Below, one piece after another: positions 63,472 to 64,000 of a DNA stretch of 64,000 nt; positions within the stretch are counted from its first letter, which is position 1; the number at the start of each line of letters is the position of its first letter. The stretch spans positions 1-64,000 of the forward strand of contig JBNKPL010000002.1 of the NCBI GenBank assembly GCA_050295355.1, given 5' to 3'. This DNA is from CBFDBF01 sp050295355 (lineage in GTDB: Bacteria; Pseudomonadota; Gammaproteobacteria; Chromatiales; Chromatiaceae). Position numbers and translations under genes: made by a program. The notes beneath the pieces were generated by a model. That model was not told the origin of the DNA. It saw nothing but the letters and a program-made list of their open reading frames with translations, and did no database searches.

Positions 63472-64000
63472 ATGCTACCGGAGCCGCCGCCGTTTCGTGA
63501 CAACCGGCCCCTGCAGAGCATGGTGGCCTGGCTGATCCTGTTCTGGTCGTTGATGGCGATCCAGCCCTTCAACCGCTTCGACTGGTTTCTGGAGAATCTG
63601 CTGGTTTTTATCTATGGCGTGCTGCTGGCCGCCACCTATGGACGGTTCCGTTTCTCCAATCTCTCTTACGGACTTTTCACCCTGTTCTTGACCCTGCATC
63701 TGACCGGCGCCCACTACACCTATGCGGAAACGCCCTTCGGCTTCTGGCTGCAGGAGGCGGGCGGTTTCGAGCGCAATCACTACGACCGGCTGGTGCACTT
63801 CGCCTACGGACTGCTCTCCGCCTATCCGTTTTGGGAGGTGCTGGTGCGGGCGGCCAAGACCAGGCCCGCCTGGGCAAGGTTTATGGCCCCGGCCCTGATT
63901 CTCGCCTTCAGCGCATTTTACGAGGTGATGGAGGCGGTGGTGGCGATGATCGTCAGTCCCGAGGCGGGGGACGCCTATCTCGGCACCCAGGGGGATATCT
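63472..64000 (+). CDS. DUF2238 (YjdF-like) membrane protein, partial
   Basis: The frame begins at ATG 63472, 7 bp after the previous gene, and runs open to the window edge (176 codons seen). It has several hydrophobic segments (for example MVAWLILFWSLMAIQPF and LLVFIYGVLLAATYG), then LTGAHYTYAETPFGFWL and YDRLVHFAYGLLSAYPF, then FSAFYEVMEAVVAM. These match the DUF2238/YjdF family of unknown function. The C-terminal end, which would show a stop, is outside the window. Confidence 0.85.
   Translation, partial: MLPEPPPFRDNRPLQSMVAWLILFWSLMAIQPFNRFDWFLENLLVFIYGVLLAATYGRFRFSNLSYGLFTLFLTLHLTGAHYTYAETPFGFWLQEAGGFERNHYDRLVHFAYGLLSAYPFWEVLVRAAKTRPAWARFMAPALILAFSAFYEVMEAVVAMIVSPEAGDAYLGTQGDI

Overview
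The window is about 64 kb of dense, GC-rich bacterial chromosome. Nearly every gene is of a typical gammaproteobacterial type: nadE-glnB, bamD/rluD/pgeF/clpB, rnfABCDGE-nth, metG/apbC, rpoH-ftsXEY, rsmD-coaD-fdx and trkAH. The gene content suggests an environmental, free-living or symbiotic gammaproteobacterium of the Chromatiales/Sedimenticola kind. That placement rests on gene order and protein resemblance only, because no rRNA gene is present. I see no tRNA, rRNA, prophage, insertion sequence or CRISPR array.

Layout. 0-9 kb: end of nadE, then glnB (PII), bamD, rluD, pgeF, an ACT-domain protein, a peptide deformylase and clpB, with a HAD phosphatase and rppH after it. 9-14 kb: an ABC-2 exporter pair and a LemA/DUF2207 pair. 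14-27 kb: an acetate-type module. It holds acs, a DnaQ-like exonuclease, a cNMP/CBS/DUF294 nucleotidyltransferase-like protein, a VC_2705-type sodium:solute symporter with its DUF4212 small subunit, and a CbrA-like kinase with an NtrC-type regulator that lacks the GAFTGA loop. 27-32 kb: potassium transport (trkA, trkH, a DUF6394 protein, a two-RCK K+ channel). 32-36 kb: a Lon-like protease, a host-attachment-family protein, DUF1841 and nth. 36-41.4 kb: the rnf (rsx) electron transport operon. 41.8-47.5 kb: HDOD protein, metG, apbC and a DAHP synthase. 47.6-48.2 kb: a non-coding repeat region. 48.2-52 kb: rpoH, ftsX, ftsE, ftsY. 52-64 kb: two M16 peptidases, rsmD, coaD, ferredoxin, a TauE/SafE transporter, glgP, a PP2C/ArsB-type/CBS operon, a PPOX-family protein and the start of a DUF2238 protein.

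The most notable observations follow. (1) A near-perfect CIRCE operator lies in the rpoH promoter and a sigma-32-like promoter lies before clpB, suggesting an HrcA to RpoH to ClpB cascade. (2) An AT-rich segment of about 540 bp replaces almost exactly the anticodon-binding domain of an otherwise GC-rich metG, which looks like a recombination mosaic. (3) The acetate module combines transport, activation, a sensor kinase with a transporter-like domain, a GAFTGA-less AAA+ regulator and possible nucleotidyl transfer. (4) Five copies of a palindromic CCACAGAG-type element sit between genes, one of them inside the rnf operon. (5) A 155-bp tandem repeat is followed by an orphan minus-strand terminator that may end a small RNA.
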